Positions 1-7,725 of a stretch of 64,000 bases of DNA are shown here, one piece after another. The translations under genes were made by a program, and so were the position numbers. The notes under the pieces were generated by a model. It saw only the letters and a program-made list of their open reading frames with translations. It did not search any database and was not told the DNA's origin. Every line of letters starts with the position of its first letter. Position 1 is the first letter of the stretch. This stretch comes from Flavobacterium cucumis. Its GTDB lineage: Bacteria > Bacteroidota > Bacteroidia > Flavobacteriales > Flavobacteriaceae. Location of the stretch: contig NZ_FRYK01000001.1 of NCBI RefSeq assembly GCF_900148835.1, positions 744,001 to 808,000 on the forward strand, in the 5' to 3' direction.

Positions 1-191
1 CATCCATTTCTTTTTGCAGCTTCATAAGCCGTTTTTTTTTCTTCCGTCTCTTTTTTCTCGTAAAGATTCTGTAGCGTTTTCAATTTCCCTAAGTCATAAT
101 CTTTTGTAATTACCTGAACGTCCTCTTTCGTTTGGGCAAATAAAAATCCTGAAAAAGAAAAGAAAATAAAAAGTAGTTTTCTAATTATCAT
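1..191 (-). CDS. 5' end of a secreted protein (possibly an S8 subtilase), truncated by window edge
   Basis: Reading leftwards from an ATG at 191 there is an open frame running off the window edge (63 codons seen). The first ~20 residues (MIIRKLLFIFFSFSGFLFAQ) form a clear Sec signal peptide with a likely cut after FLFAQ. The visible mature part is charged and helical (KEDVQVITKDYDLGKL..., then a Lys/Glu-rich stretch ending KRNGW). This recalls the N-terminal propeptide of flavobacterial secreted subtilases, but no catalytic motif is in the window, so the family is a guess. It is divergent from the gene at 321. Confidence 0.55.
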   Translation of the reverse strand, partial: MIIRKLLFIFFSFSGFLFAQTKEDVQVITKDYDLGKLKTLQNLYEKKETEEKKTAYEAAKRNG

Positions 192-271
192 ATTTTTAAT
201 GTTTTTATTGTAAAAATTTCACAAATATAGAATTATAAATTATGATTTTTTAAAATTTTGTGTTTTTAATG

Positions 272-304
272 TTTGTTTAAATATTTTGAATTATGTTACT
301 TTTA
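272..304 (+). promoter_or_regulatory. Possible Bacteroidota-type promoter for the Gate-domain gene
   Basis: TTTG at 272-275 and TACTTTTA at 297-304, spaced by 21 bases, resemble the TTTG / TAnnTTTG pair of Bacteroidota housekeeping promoters. The last G of the -7 box is replaced by A. The ATG follows at 321. Confidence 0.35.
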
Positions 305-320
305 CAAAAAATAACGCTTT

Positions 321-1760
321 ATGGTTTTAAGTAGATTCTGGTTAGTGATATTTATATCGTCTATCTTTTTTATTGTTTTTGGATTGTTTTCATCCCAATA
401 TTATTCTATTGATTATGTGTTGAATGGTCAACAAGGTGAACCTCTTTTAATTGGTGAAAAATATTTAAATGAACTGCCTCAATTTGTACAAGATAGTGTT
501 CAAAAAAAGGAAGATAAAACATTCGTTTTAAATAAAAATGAAGCCGATGCCGACACTACATACGTCTACAACAAACAAACCGTAAAAATCTACAGCGGAA
601 AACAAAAAGCCGATGGTTTACTTCCTATGACCAAAAGCAGTTTATTCGATTTGATTCTGCCTTTAATTGCTTACTTAGCTTTCTTTTGTGGAATAATGGA
701 ATTGCTTATCATTTCAGGCGCTTCGGAAAGATTGGCTAAGAAATTAAGTCCGTTGTTTGCAAAAGTTTTCCCTTCGATTCCTAAAAACCACGAATCGATT
801 TCCTATATGACACTGAATTTTTCTGCTAACTTTTTAGGATTGGATTCAGCCGCAACGCCTTTTGGTTTGAAAGCGATGCAAAGTTTACAAGAATTAAATC
901 CGGATAAAGATAAAGCGAGTGATGCCCAAATTATGTTTATGTGTTTGCATGCCGCAGGTTTAACACTAATACCAACCTCCATAATTGGTTATCGTGCTGC
1001 GGAAAATGCTGCTAATCCTGCCGATGTGATGTTGCCTTGTATTATTACCTCTTTTATTGGAACGATTGCTGCTTTTATATTAGTTGGGATTAAACAAAAA
1101 ATTAACTTCAAAAGCGCTTCGTTATTAGCGGCTTTAATGGGAGTTATCGGTGCGATTGTGGGATTATTATTCTACGTAAACAGTTTAGATTTAATCGGAA
1201 AAAATTACTTTACTTCTAATCTTTCTGGATTGTTGTTGATCTTGATTATCGGTGGAACTTTGATATTTTCTTTCGTCCAAGAAAAGAAATTTGTAGATCA
1301 AAAAACAACCATTTTCGACACTTTTGTAGCGGGAGCCAATAATGGTTTAAAAACTGGTGTAACTATTTTTCCTTACGTGATGGGAATGTTAGTTGCAATT
1401 TCTTTATTCAGAAATAGCGGCTTGTTTGAAATTATCGCCAACGGAATTTCCTTTTTATTCGCACATCTTGGAGTAGCTAAAGAAATCACTGATTCACTTC
1501 CTGTTGCGATGTTACGCCCTTTTAGTTCAGGTGGTTCGCGTGGTTTTATGATTGATGCAATGAAACAATTTGGTCCTGATTCCTTAACCGGAAGATTAAG
1601 TTGTATTTTCCAATGTAGTGCCGAAACGACTTTCTATGTAATTGCGGTTTATTTTGGAAGTATCAACGTAAAAAACACACGTTATACCTTAGGAATGATG
1701 CTTTTAGTTGATTTAATCTGTGTGATTACGGCGATTTTTGTAGCGAGTTGGTTTTTTTAA
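321..1760 (+). CDS. Nucleoside recognition (Gate) domain membrane protein, SpmA/SpmB-like fusion
   Basis: A 479-residue polytopic inner-membrane protein. Residues 8-28 form a first membrane segment, followed by a periplasmic Lys/Asp-rich stretch to about residue 105, then two hydrophobic Gate-type halves. The first half carries the conserved LNFSANFLGLDSAATPFGLKAM and the second carries PVAMLRPFSSGGSRG; both are hallmarks of the nucleoside-recognition/spore-maturation family in which SpmA and SpmB are fused. In non-sporulating Bacteroidota the substrate is unknown; transport or sensing of nucleoside-like molecules is only a family-level inference. A small membrane gene follows after 3 bases, so the two are probably cotranscribed. 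Confidence 0.85.
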   Translation: MVLSRFWLVIFISSIFFIVFGLFSSQYYSIDYVLNGQQGEPLLIGEKYLNELPQFVQDSVQKKEDKTFVLNKNEADADTTYVYNKQTVKIYSGKQKADGLLPMTKSSLFDLILPLIAYLAFFCGIMELLIISGASERLAKKLSPLFAKVFPSIPKNHESISYMTLNFSANFLGLDSAATPFGLKAMQSLQELNPDKDKASDAQIMFMCLHAAGLTLIPTSIIGYRAAENAANPADVMLPCIITSFIGTIAAFILVGIKQKINFKSASLLAALMGVIGAIVGLLFYVNSLDLIGKNYFTSNLSGLLLILIIGGTLIFSFVQEKKFVDQKTTIFDTFVAGANNGLKTGVTIFPYVMGMLVAISLFRNSGLFEIIANGISFLFAHLGVAKEITDSLPVAMLRPFSSGGSRGFMIDAMKQFGPDSLTGRLSCIFQCSAETTFYVIAVYFGSINVKNTRYTLGMMLLVDLICVITAIFVASWFF

Positions 1761-1763
1761 GGG

Positions 1764-2138
1764 ATGGATAAAATGCTTAAATATGCTTCAATATTAATTA
1801 TTCTAATCAGTTTTGTTTCATTTTACAAAACATTTCAGGAATACAAAATATTAAATTCTGGAAACAAAATTACTGTTAGTGTTTTCTCAGTACCTATTTC
1901 GTGTAGCGAATCTTCTAAAATTTCTAAAGCTTATTTTACTTTTTACTTTAACGAAAAGAAACAAAGTAAAAGGTTAGAAGATCTTTGCTCAATAAATGTT
2001 GGAGATCAAATCAAACTAATAACAAATGATACACAAGATATTTTCCTCTTTGAAGATAAAGATGTTTCTTTTCAATTTTTAGCTGGTTTATTAATTTTTG
2101 TTACTGGAATTTATTGTTATTTCAAAGCAAGCAAATAA
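1764..2138 (+). CDS. Small two-TM hypothetical membrane protein (DUF3592-like layout)
   Basis: A 124-residue protein with membrane helices at about 5-21 and 103-121, enclosing a ~80-residue extracytoplasmic domain with two cysteines (in SCSESS and LCSINVG) that could form a disulfide. Layout and the 'FYFNEKKQSKR...VGDQIKLI' pattern resemble DUF3592 proteins, a family of unknown function, but I do not recognise it firmly. It starts 3 bases after the Gate-domain gene, so it is likely in that operon. An in-frame ATG three codons later is an alternative start. Confidence 0.6.
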   Translation: MDKMLKYASILIILISFVSFYKTFQEYKILNSGNKITVSVFSVPISCSESSKISKAYFTFYFNEKKQSKRLEDLCSINVGDQIKLITNDTQDIFLFEDKDVSFQFLAGLLIFVTGIYCYFKASK

Positions 2139-2154
2139 TTTTTTAAATTCGACT

Positions 2155-2181
2155 CCTGCAAGGTTTCCAAAACCTTGTAGG
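2155..2181. repeat. REP-like palindrome, copy 1 (upstream of the RAYT gene)
   Basis: Arms CCTGCAAGGTTT (2155-2166) and AAACCTTGTAGG (2170-2181) pair with a 3-base loop and one G/T mismatch. The core AAGGTTT / AAACCTT recurs in the other copies at 2769, 2828, 4514 and 6234. It lies 18 bases before the transposase start codon. Confidence 0.75.
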
Positions 2182-2198
2182 TGTTTAAAAAGTAAATT

Positions 2199-2747
2199 AT
2201 GAAACTAGAAGTTTTAGAAAAAGACAAAGTATATCACATTTACAACCGAGACATAAATAGTGAAACTATTTTTAATTCAGACGAAAACAAACAGTATTTT
2301 TTAAAACTCTATTCAAAATATTTGGAAAACAAAGCCGATACTTTTGCTTATTGTTTAATGGATAATCACTTTCATTTTATTATTCGAATTGTAAATGAAA
2401 AAGAAATTACTCAAGCTCTTTCAAATTTTTTCAATGCATATGCAAAAGCTTTTAACAAACAAAACAATAGAACTGGAAGTTTGTTTGAAAAACATTTTAA
2501 AAGAATACAAATTATAAATGAAACTTATTTATTAAATTTGATTCAATATGTTCATTTAAATCCTAAACATCATTTAGATATTAACTACAAAAACTTTCCG
2601 TTCTCTTCTTATCAATCAATAATTTCAGATAAACCAACGAAATTACTTAGGAACGAAGTAATTCAATTATTCGATTCTAAAGATAACTTTATTTATTGCC
2701 ATGACTTTAAAAATGAAATTTTATCTGAAAAACATATGCTTGAATAA
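2199..2747 (+). CDS. REP-associated tyrosine transposase (RAYT, Y1/IS200-like)
   Basis: A 182-residue single-domain Y1 transposase. The HUH metal-binding motif is visible as DNHFHFII (His57, His59), and the catalytic tyrosine is probably Tyr117 in IQYVHLNPKH. The stand-alone length and the lack of an IS200 partner gene or transposon ends fit RAYT proteins, domesticated enzymes linked to short palindromic REP elements. Palindromic repeats sharing one core flank it on both sides (2155-2181 and 2769-2800), which supports the assignment. The family is known to cut and join single-stranded REP DNA; a role in spreading the local repeats is inferred. The ORF appears intact. Confidence 0.88.
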   Translation: MKLEVLEKDKVYHIYNRDINSETIFNSDENKQYFLKLYSKYLENKADTFAYCLMDNHFHFIIRIVNEKEITQALSNFFNAYAKAFNKQNNRTGSLFEKHFKRIQIINETYLLNLIQYVHLNPKHHLDINYKNFPFSSYQSIISDKPTKLLRNEVIQLFDSKDNFIYCHDFKNEILSEKHMLE

Positions 2748-2768
2748 AAACAGATAATCTTTCAAACA

Positions 2769-2800
2769 AACCTACAAGGTCAAAAAAGACCTTGCAGGTT
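2769..2800. repeat. REP-like palindrome, copy 2 (downstream of the RAYT gene)
   Basis: Arms AACCTACAAGGTC (2769-2781) and GACCTTGCAGGTT (2788-2800) around an A-rich 6-base loop, with one mismatched pair. It shares the CTACAAGG/CCTTGCAGG core with copy 1. A further half copy (GGAAACCTTATAGGTT) is at 2831-2846. Confidence 0.75.
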
Positions 2801-2827
2801 AGTAGACTCAAAACTTTCAAGATTGCT

Positions 2828-2859
2828 TTTGGAAACCTTATAGGTTATCCGTAACTTTA
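2828..2859 (+). promoter_or_regulatory. Promoter of the fumarase gene, built partly from a REP half-copy
   Basis: TTTG (2828-2831), 20 bases, TAACTTTA (2852-2859). The spacer contains AAACCTTATAGGTT, a half copy of the neighbouring REP-like repeat. The start codon is at 2879, giving a leader of roughly 13 bases. Confidence 0.45.
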
Positions 2860-2878
2860 CCTTTCAAAACATACACAA

Positions 2879-4480
2879 ATGGACTTTTTATATCAAGACC
2901 CGTATCCAATTTTAAAAGACGATACTCAATACAAAAAATTAACTTCTGATTACGTAAAAGTGGAGCAACTTGGCGATAGAGATATCTTAGTGGTTGATCC
3001 AAAGGGATTAGAATTATTAGCACAAGAAGCTATGGACGACGTTTCGTTTATGTTACGTTCGGCACATTTACAAAAATTAAGAAACATTATCGAAGACCCA
3101 GAAGCGACAGACAACGATCGTTTTGTGGCTTATAATTTATTGCAAAACGCTGCTGTAGCTGTGGAAGGTCAATTGCCTTCTTGCCAAGATACCGGAACTG
3201 CGATTGTAGTTGCCAAAAAAGGTGAAAACGTATACACAGGTGTTGATGATGGCGAATGGTTGTCAAAAGGAATTTACAATACCTACCAAAATAAAAACCT
3301 TCGTTACTCGCAAATTGTTCCGATTACAATGTTTGAAGAGAAAAACTCGGGTTCAAACTTACCAGCACAAATTGATATTTATGCGAAAAAAGGAAATTCG
3401 TATGAGTTCTTATTTTTAACAAAAGGTGGTGGTTCGGCAAACAAAACGTTTTTATATCAAAAGACAAAATCGTTGTTGAATGAAAAATCGTTAGACGAAT
3501 TTGTTCGTGAGCGCATTATGGATTTAGGAACAGCAGCTTGTCCTCCGTATCACTTGGCCATCGTTATTGGTGGAACTTCAGCAGAAGCAAACTTAGCAGC
3601 CGTGAAAAAAGCATCAGCAGGTTATTACGACAATCTTCCAACTTCTGGAAACATGGCAGGTCAAGCGTTTCGAGATTTGGAATGGGAAAAAAGAATTCAA
3701 ATCATTTGCCAAGAAAGTCATATTGGAGCACAATTTGGCGGAAAATATTTAACGCATGATGTTCGTGTGATTCGTTTACCACGTCACGCGGCTTCTTGTC
3801 CGGTGGGAATGGGCGTTTCTTGTTCGGCTGATAGAAATATCAAAGGAAAAATCACGAAAGAGGGTATTTTCTTAGAACAATTGGAAACCAATCCAGCGCA
3901 GTTTTTACCTGAAACAGCGCCTCATTTAGAGCCAGCAGTAGAAATTGATTTGAACAAACCAATGGCTGAAATTTTAGCAGAATTATCAAAATACCCAATC
4001 AAAACACGATTGAAATTAAACGGAACTTTGATTGTAGCTCGTGATATTGCGCATGCTAAAATCAAAGAATTATTAGATGCTGGAAAACCAATGCCAGAGT
4101 ATTTCAAAAATCACCCAGTATATTACGCTGGACCAGCAAAAACTCCAGACGGAATGCCATCAGGAAGTTTTGGACCAACAACCGCAGGAAGAATGGACGT
4201 TTATGTAGACGAATTCCAAGCGGCTGGCGGAAGCATGATTATGTTAGCCAAAGGAAACCGAAGCAAAGACGTAATGAACGCTTGTAAAAAACACGGCGGA
4301 TTCTATTTAGGTTCGATTGGTGGTCCTGCTGCCATTTTAGCCAAAGAAAACATCTTATCGGTTGAAGTAGTAGATTTCCCAGAATTAGGAATGGAAGCGG
4401 TAAGAAAAATTGAAGTAAAAGATTTCCCTGCGTTTATTATTACGGATGATAAAGGAAATGATTTTTTTATGAATCTGTAA
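2879..4480 (+). CDS. fumA: Fumarate hydratase, class I (iron-sulfur, oxygen-sensitive type)
   Basis: Interconverts fumarate and L-malate in the TCA cycle; cytoplasmic. The 533 residues match the single-chain class I family: an N-terminal fumarase alpha region with [10 protein letters not shown] (Cys102), [11 protein letters not shown] (Cys221) and [12 protein letters not shown] (Cys315), and a C-terminal beta region with [14 protein letters not shown]. The three cysteines are offset by three from those that hold the [4Fe-4S] cluster in E. coli FumA, which supports cluster binding. The gene stands alone between REP-like repeats; a REP-like hairpin with a T tract follows and probably terminates it. 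The symbol is by family and not by orthology to one E. coli isozyme. Confidence 0.95.
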   Translation: MDFLYQDPYPILKDDTQYKKLTSDYVKVEQLGDRDILVVDPKGLELLAQEAMDDVSFMLRSAHLQKLRNIIEDPEATDNDRFVAYNLLQNAAVAVEGQLPSCQDTGTAIVVAKKGENVYTGVDDGEWLSKGIYNTYQNKNLRYSQIVPITMFEEKNSGSNLPAQIDIYAKKGNSYEFLFLTKGGGSANKTFLYQKTKSLLNEKSLDEFVRERIMDLGTAACPPYHLAIVIGGTSAEANLAAVKKASAGYYDNLPTSGNMAGQAFRDLEWEKRIQIICQESHIGAQFGGKYLTHDVRVIRLPRHAASCPVGMGVSCSADRNIKGKITKEGIFLEQLETNPAQFLPETAPHLEPAVEIDLNKPMAEILAELSKYPIKTRLKLNGTLIVARDIAHAKIKELLDAGKPMPEYFKNHPVYYAGPAKTPDGMPSGSFGPTTAGRMDVYVDEFQAAGGSMIMLAKGNRSKDVMNACKKHGGFYLGSIGGPAAILAKENILSVEVVDFPELGMEAVRKIEVKDFPAFIITDDKGNDFFMNL

Positions 4481-4513
4481 AAGTATTAAGATAAAAGAAT
4501 TAAGTATTAAGAC

Positions 4514-4547
4514 AAACCTGTGAGTTGAAAAACTTGCAGGTTTTTTT
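4514..4547 (+). terminator. Rho-independent terminator of fumarase made from a REP-like repeat (copy 4)
   Basis: AAACCTGTGAGTT (4514-4526), loop GAAA, AACTTGCAGGTTT (4531-4543), followed by a T run to 4547. The hairpin has two mismatches and carries the same CCTG/TGCAGG core as the REP-like repeats around the RAYT gene 2 kb upstream. Confidence 0.7.
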
Positions 4548-4551
4548 ATTT

Positions 4552-4944
4552 TCAAAATCTCTTTATGATTTGAAAAGAGAACAATTCTATAAAAATGAGG
4601 ACACTATAAAAAAGAATATTTGTTCTAAATTCAAGATTATTAAAACTTATATAAAGCTCATAATCTGAACCATACACTTTTTCAATTATTCCTTCAACCA
4701 ATGAAATTCCTAATATAAATGCTAATAATGAAATCGTGAATACAAACAATAGTTTCTTAAAAAAACTGATTTTATAAAAATTATAAATTAATATTGTTCC
4801 AACTATTAAAACAAATAGAAAGTTTAAATAATGAAAATCTACATCCATTCCACCTTTAATAAACATTGAAGGAAAACTATAAGAAATAATTAAAATTAAA
4901 ACTATAATAATGGATGCTTTCTGAAAATTTGAAATTGATTTCAT
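4552..4944 (-). CDS. Hypothetical four-helix membrane protein
   Basis: A 130-residue hydrophobic protein with four predicted membrane helices (about 9-29, 38-55, 62-84 and 108-127). It has no conserved motif that I recognise. Base composition is very AT-rich, like many small accessory flavobacterial genes. It is an isolated gene facing fumarase tail to tail, and it stops a few bases from the REP-like terminator. Function unknown. Confidence 0.55.
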   Translation of the reverse strand: MKSISNFQKASIIIVLILIISYSFPSMFIKGGMDVDFHYLNFLFVLIVGTILIYNFYKISFFKKLLFVFTISLLAFILGISLVEGIIEKVYGSDYELYISFNNLEFRTNILFYSVLIFIELFSFQIIKRF

Positions 4945-4981
4945 GTGAGATTTAGACCTTGTTAAGTTTAATAATTAAATA

Positions 4982-5008
4982 AATGAGATTCCTTCGGAAT
5001 GACAAACT
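4982..5008. repeat. Dispersed intergenic repeat (GAGATTCCTTCGGAATGAC type)
   Basis: Contains GAGATTCCTTCGGAATGACA, with the palindrome ATTCC-TTC-GGAAT. It is a sequence type I know from many Bacteroidota intergenic regions and resembles the head of the TGTCATTCTGAA repeats at 24160 and 58287. It is followed by a CTGAACACT-type tract also seen at 6983-7012. Confidence 0.45.
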
Positions 5009-5057
5009 ATTCGGGAAATACTGAACACTTCAAACTGACCACTGACCACTTTAAAAA

Positions 5058-6221
5058 CTACTCCACAAACAACACCAATCCTTTCAAATAATGTCCTTCT
5101 GGATGGTAAATATTCGTTGGATGATCGGGTCCTTGTTCTAATTTGTGTAACACTCGGATATTTCTTCCGGTTTCTATGGCTGCTGCGGCTACAGTGTTGT
5201 AAAATAAAACATCGTCAATTACTTGCGAGCAAGAGAAGGTGAATAAAATTCCGTTTGGTGCTAAGGCTTTTAATCCTGCAATGTTTAAACGTTTATAGGC
5301 TTGAGTTGCGGTGTGTTTGCTTTTGATGCTTTTCGCGAAAGCGGGTGGATCTAAAACAATAACATCGTATTGTTGCGTGTGTTCTTTCATGAAGTTGAAC
5401 ACATCATCAGCTACAGCTTTATGATTGGCATTTGGAAAATTTAATTCCATATTACTCGCCGCTAAATCTACAGCTTTTTGAGAAATATCTACCGAAGTTA
5501 CTAATTCAGCTCCTGCACTCATGGCGTAAATTGAAAATCCGCCTGTGTAACAAAACGTGTTTAATACTTTTTTACCTTTTGAGAATTCGCCTAGTAATTT
5601 TCGGTTTTCGCGTTGGTCTAAGAAGAAACCTGTTTTTTGTCCTTCTACCCAATTTACAGAAAACAAAATGTTGTTCTCTTTCGCAACTGCTTCAACTTTG
5701 TTTCCGAATAAGAAATAATCAGTTCCTGTATTCGGTAAAGTTCCTGAACTTTTGCAATAAATCGTTTCGCAATAGTCTGGAAAATTCGATTTTATGGCTT
5801 CAGCGATTTGCTCCATTTGAAGAAAAACGCCAGTAGAATGTGCTTGAATTACCCAATTTTTATCATAATAATCAATAATCAATCCCGAAATTCCATCGCC
5901 TTCTCCGTGAATCACACGAAAAGCATTTGTAACTTCAAAATCCAATAGTTGCGTACGTAAATACCAAGCCGATTGTAATTTGTCCTTCCAAAAGTTTTCA
6001 GAAAAAGTCTCTTCGCCGAATGCCAAAATACGAACTACAATACTTCCTTTATCACTGAAATATCCCGTTCCTAAATGTTGGTTTTTCGAATCTACCACAT
6101 CAACCATTTCGCCATCGTTTATGTCACGACTCACACCGTAAACCGCACCACTGAAAATCCAAGGATGACGACGTTGAATTGATTTTTCTTTACCTGATTT
6201 TAAAATTACTTTTGCTCTCAT
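5058..6221 (-). CDS. rlmI: 23S rRNA (cytosine1962-C5)-methyltransferase RlmI family
   Basis: A class I SAM-dependent methyltransferase of 387 residues that methylates 23S rRNA in the cytoplasm. The N-terminal ~75 residues are a PUA RNA-binding domain (ILKSGKEKSIQRRHPWIFSGAV). A connecting region carries the family-typical EGQKTGFFLDQRENR around residue 200, and the Rossmann domain carries the SAM-binding LNTFCYTGGFSIYA and the catalytic-region VLDPPAFAKS. Length and motifs match RlmI/YccW. A perfect 15-bp REP-like inverted repeat lies just upstream of its start. No operon partner is evident. Confidence 0.9.
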   Translation of the reverse strand: MRAKVILKSGKEKSIQRRHPWIFSGAVYGVSRDINDGEMVDVVDSKNQHLGTGYFSDKGSIVVRILAFGEETFSENFWKDKLQSAWYLRTQLLDFEVTNAFRVIHGEGDGISGLIIDYYDKNWVIQAHSTGVFLQMEQIAEAIKSNFPDYCETIYCKSSGTLPNTGTDYFLFGNKVEAVAKENNILFSVNWVEGQKTGFFLDQRENRKLLGEFSKGKKVLNTFCYTGGFSIYAMSAGAELVTSVDISQKAVDLAASNMELNFPNANHKAVADDVFNFMKEHTQQYDVIVLDPPAFAKSIKSKHTATQAYKRLNIAGLKALAPNGILFTFSCSQVIDDVLFYNTVAAAAIETGRNIRVLHKLEQGPDHPTNIYHPEGHYLKGLVLFVE

Positions 6222-6233
6222 TTTATTTCGAAA

Positions 6234-6266
6234 AGACCTGACAGGTTTTTGAAACCTGTCAGGTCT
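6234..6266. repeat. REP-like perfect inverted repeat, copy 5
   Basis: Arms AGACCTGACAGGTTT (6234-6248) and AAACCTGTCAGGTCT (6252-6266) are perfectly complementary over 15 bp with a 3-base loop. This is the best-preserved member of the ACCTG...CAGGT repeats in the first 6.3 kb and lies 13 bases upstream of the rlmI start codon. Confidence 0.8.
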
Positions 6267-6312
6267 AAATATTAAAATTATTTGTTGGTTTATTGCACAA
6301 TTGCCTCATTGG

Positions 6313-6969
6313 CTAATTAATACTCATTTCTGGAATTTCTCCCTCAATGATTAAATCGGCTTCTGTTGCTTTTATGATATCTTCAACTGAGACACCTGGC
6401 GCACGTTCTAACAATTTAAATCCTTTTGGTGTGATTTCTAAAACCGCTAATTCCGTAACGACTTTTTTTACACAACCAACACCGGTTAATGGAAGTGTAC
6501 ATTTTTTCAAGATTTTCGATTCTCCCGCTTTATTTACGTGCATCATGGCTACGATAATATTTTCTGCAGAAGCTACTAAATCCATAGCACCACCCATTCC
6601 TTTTACCATTTTTCCTGGAATTTTCCAGTTGGCAATATCTCCATTTTCAGAAACTTCCATTGCTCCTAAAATCGTTAAATCTACTTTTTGAGCGCGAATC
6701 ATTCCGAAACTAAAAGCCGAATCAAAGAAACTAGCTCCTGGTAAAGTCGTAATCGTTTGTTTTCCTGCGTTGATGATATCCGCATCTTCTTCACCTTCAA
6801 AAGGGAAAGGTCCCATACCTAAAACTCCATTTTCCGATTGAAATTCAACTGAAATATCCGTACGAACATAATTGGCAACTAAAGTGGGAATTCCGATTCC
6901 TAAGTTTACATAGTAACCGTCTTTCACTTCTTGTGCTATTCTTTTTGCTATATCTTCTTTTGATAACAT
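6313..6969 (-). CDS. scoB: 3-oxoacid CoA-transferase subunit B
   Basis: The beta subunit (218 residues) of succinyl-CoA:3-ketoacid CoA-transferase, which moves CoA from succinyl-CoA to acetoacetate in ketone-body and branched-chain/lysine breakdown. The motif SENGVLGMGPFP contains the glutamate that forms the covalent CoA-thioester intermediate in this family, and GLGIPTLV-type and GAMDLVASA segments are typical. The subunit A gene is upstream in the same direction, 40 bases away. That short spacer holds a CTGAACACT repeat tract, which is odd for an operon junction but does not interrupt either frame. Confidence 0.93.
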   Translation of the reverse strand: MLSKEDIAKRIAQEVKDGYYVNLGIGIPTLVANYVRTDISVEFQSENGVLGMGPFPFEGEEDADIINAGKQTITTLPGASFFDSAFSFGMIRAQKVDLTILGAMEVSENGDIANWKIPGKMVKGMGGAMDLVASAENIIVAMMHVNKAGESKILKKCTLPLTGVGCVKKVVTELAVLEITPKGFKLLERAPGVSVEDIIKATEADLIIEGEIPEMSIN

Positions 6970-7009
6970 AATTATTTCTTTTTACTGAACACTAAAAACT
7001 GAACACTGA

Positions 7010-7708
7010 TTACTTTTGACGAACTGTTCTTTGCTCAATTCTTTTTTCAAATTTCTCTCCTTGGAAAATACGGTTGACCATAATTCCTGGGATGTGAATT
7101 TCATTTGGATTCAAAGTTCCTGCTGGCACTAATTCTTCTACCTCAGCGATAGTGATTTTAGCAGCTCCAGCCATGGGTGCATTAAAGTTACGAGCGGTTC
7201 CTTTGAAAATTAAGTTACCTGCTTCATCACCTTTCCATGCTTTTACGATTGAGAAATCGGCTTTATAGGCATGTTCTAAAACGTGCATTTTTCCATTGAA
7301 TTCACGAACTTCTTTCCCTTCCGCTACTTCGGTTCCGTAACCTGCTGGGGTAAAGAATGCTGGAATTCCGGCTTGAGCAGCACGACATTTTTCAGCTAAA
7401 GTTCCTTGTGGTGTTAGTTCTACTTCCAATTCCCCTGAAAGCATTTGACGTTCGAACTCTGCATTTTCTCCTACATAAGAAGAAATCATTTTTTTGATTT
7501 GACGTTTTTGTAATAGTAAGCCCAATCCGAAATCATCCACACCTGCATTGTTTGAAATACAAGTTAAATTGGTTACATTTTTACGAACTAATTCGGCAAT
7601 ACTGTTTTCAGGAATACCGCAAAGACCAAAACCGCCTAACATTACAGTCATTCCGTCTTGAATTCCTTCTAAAGCTTCTTTAACGTTATTTACTTTTCTA
7701 GAAATCAT
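7010..7708 (-). CDS. scoA: 3-oxoacid CoA-transferase subunit A
   Basis: The alpha subunit (232 residues) of the same heterodimeric CoA-transferase. It has the N-terminal [11 protein letters not shown] glycine-rich motif, and '[15 protein letters not shown]', '[16 protein letters not shown]' and '[22 protein letters not shown]', all characteristic of subunit A. The gene ends 40 bases before scoB and begins 17 bases after the PBP1A stop, so all three may share a transcript with gldH and ricT upstream. Subunit order A-B matches most bacteria. Confidence 0.93.
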   Translation of the reverse strand: MISRKVNNVKEALEGIQDGMTVMLGGFGLCGIPENSIAELVRKNVTNLTCISNNAGVDDFGLGLLLQKRQIKKMISSYVGENAEFERQMLSGELEVELTPQGTLAEKCRAAQAGIPAFFTPAGYGTEVAEGKEVREFNGKMHVLEHAYKADFSIVKAWKGDEAGNLIFKGTARNFNAPMAGAAKITIAEVEELVPAGTLNPNEIHIPGIMVNRIFQGEKFEKRIEQRTVRQK

Positions 7709-7725
7709 ATTTAGTTTGTTGTTGT

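Noticed and set aside
5432-5836. A 134-codon open frame on the plus strand
   Set aside because: Antisense to rlmI, which has all family motifs; the product shows no signal or domain.
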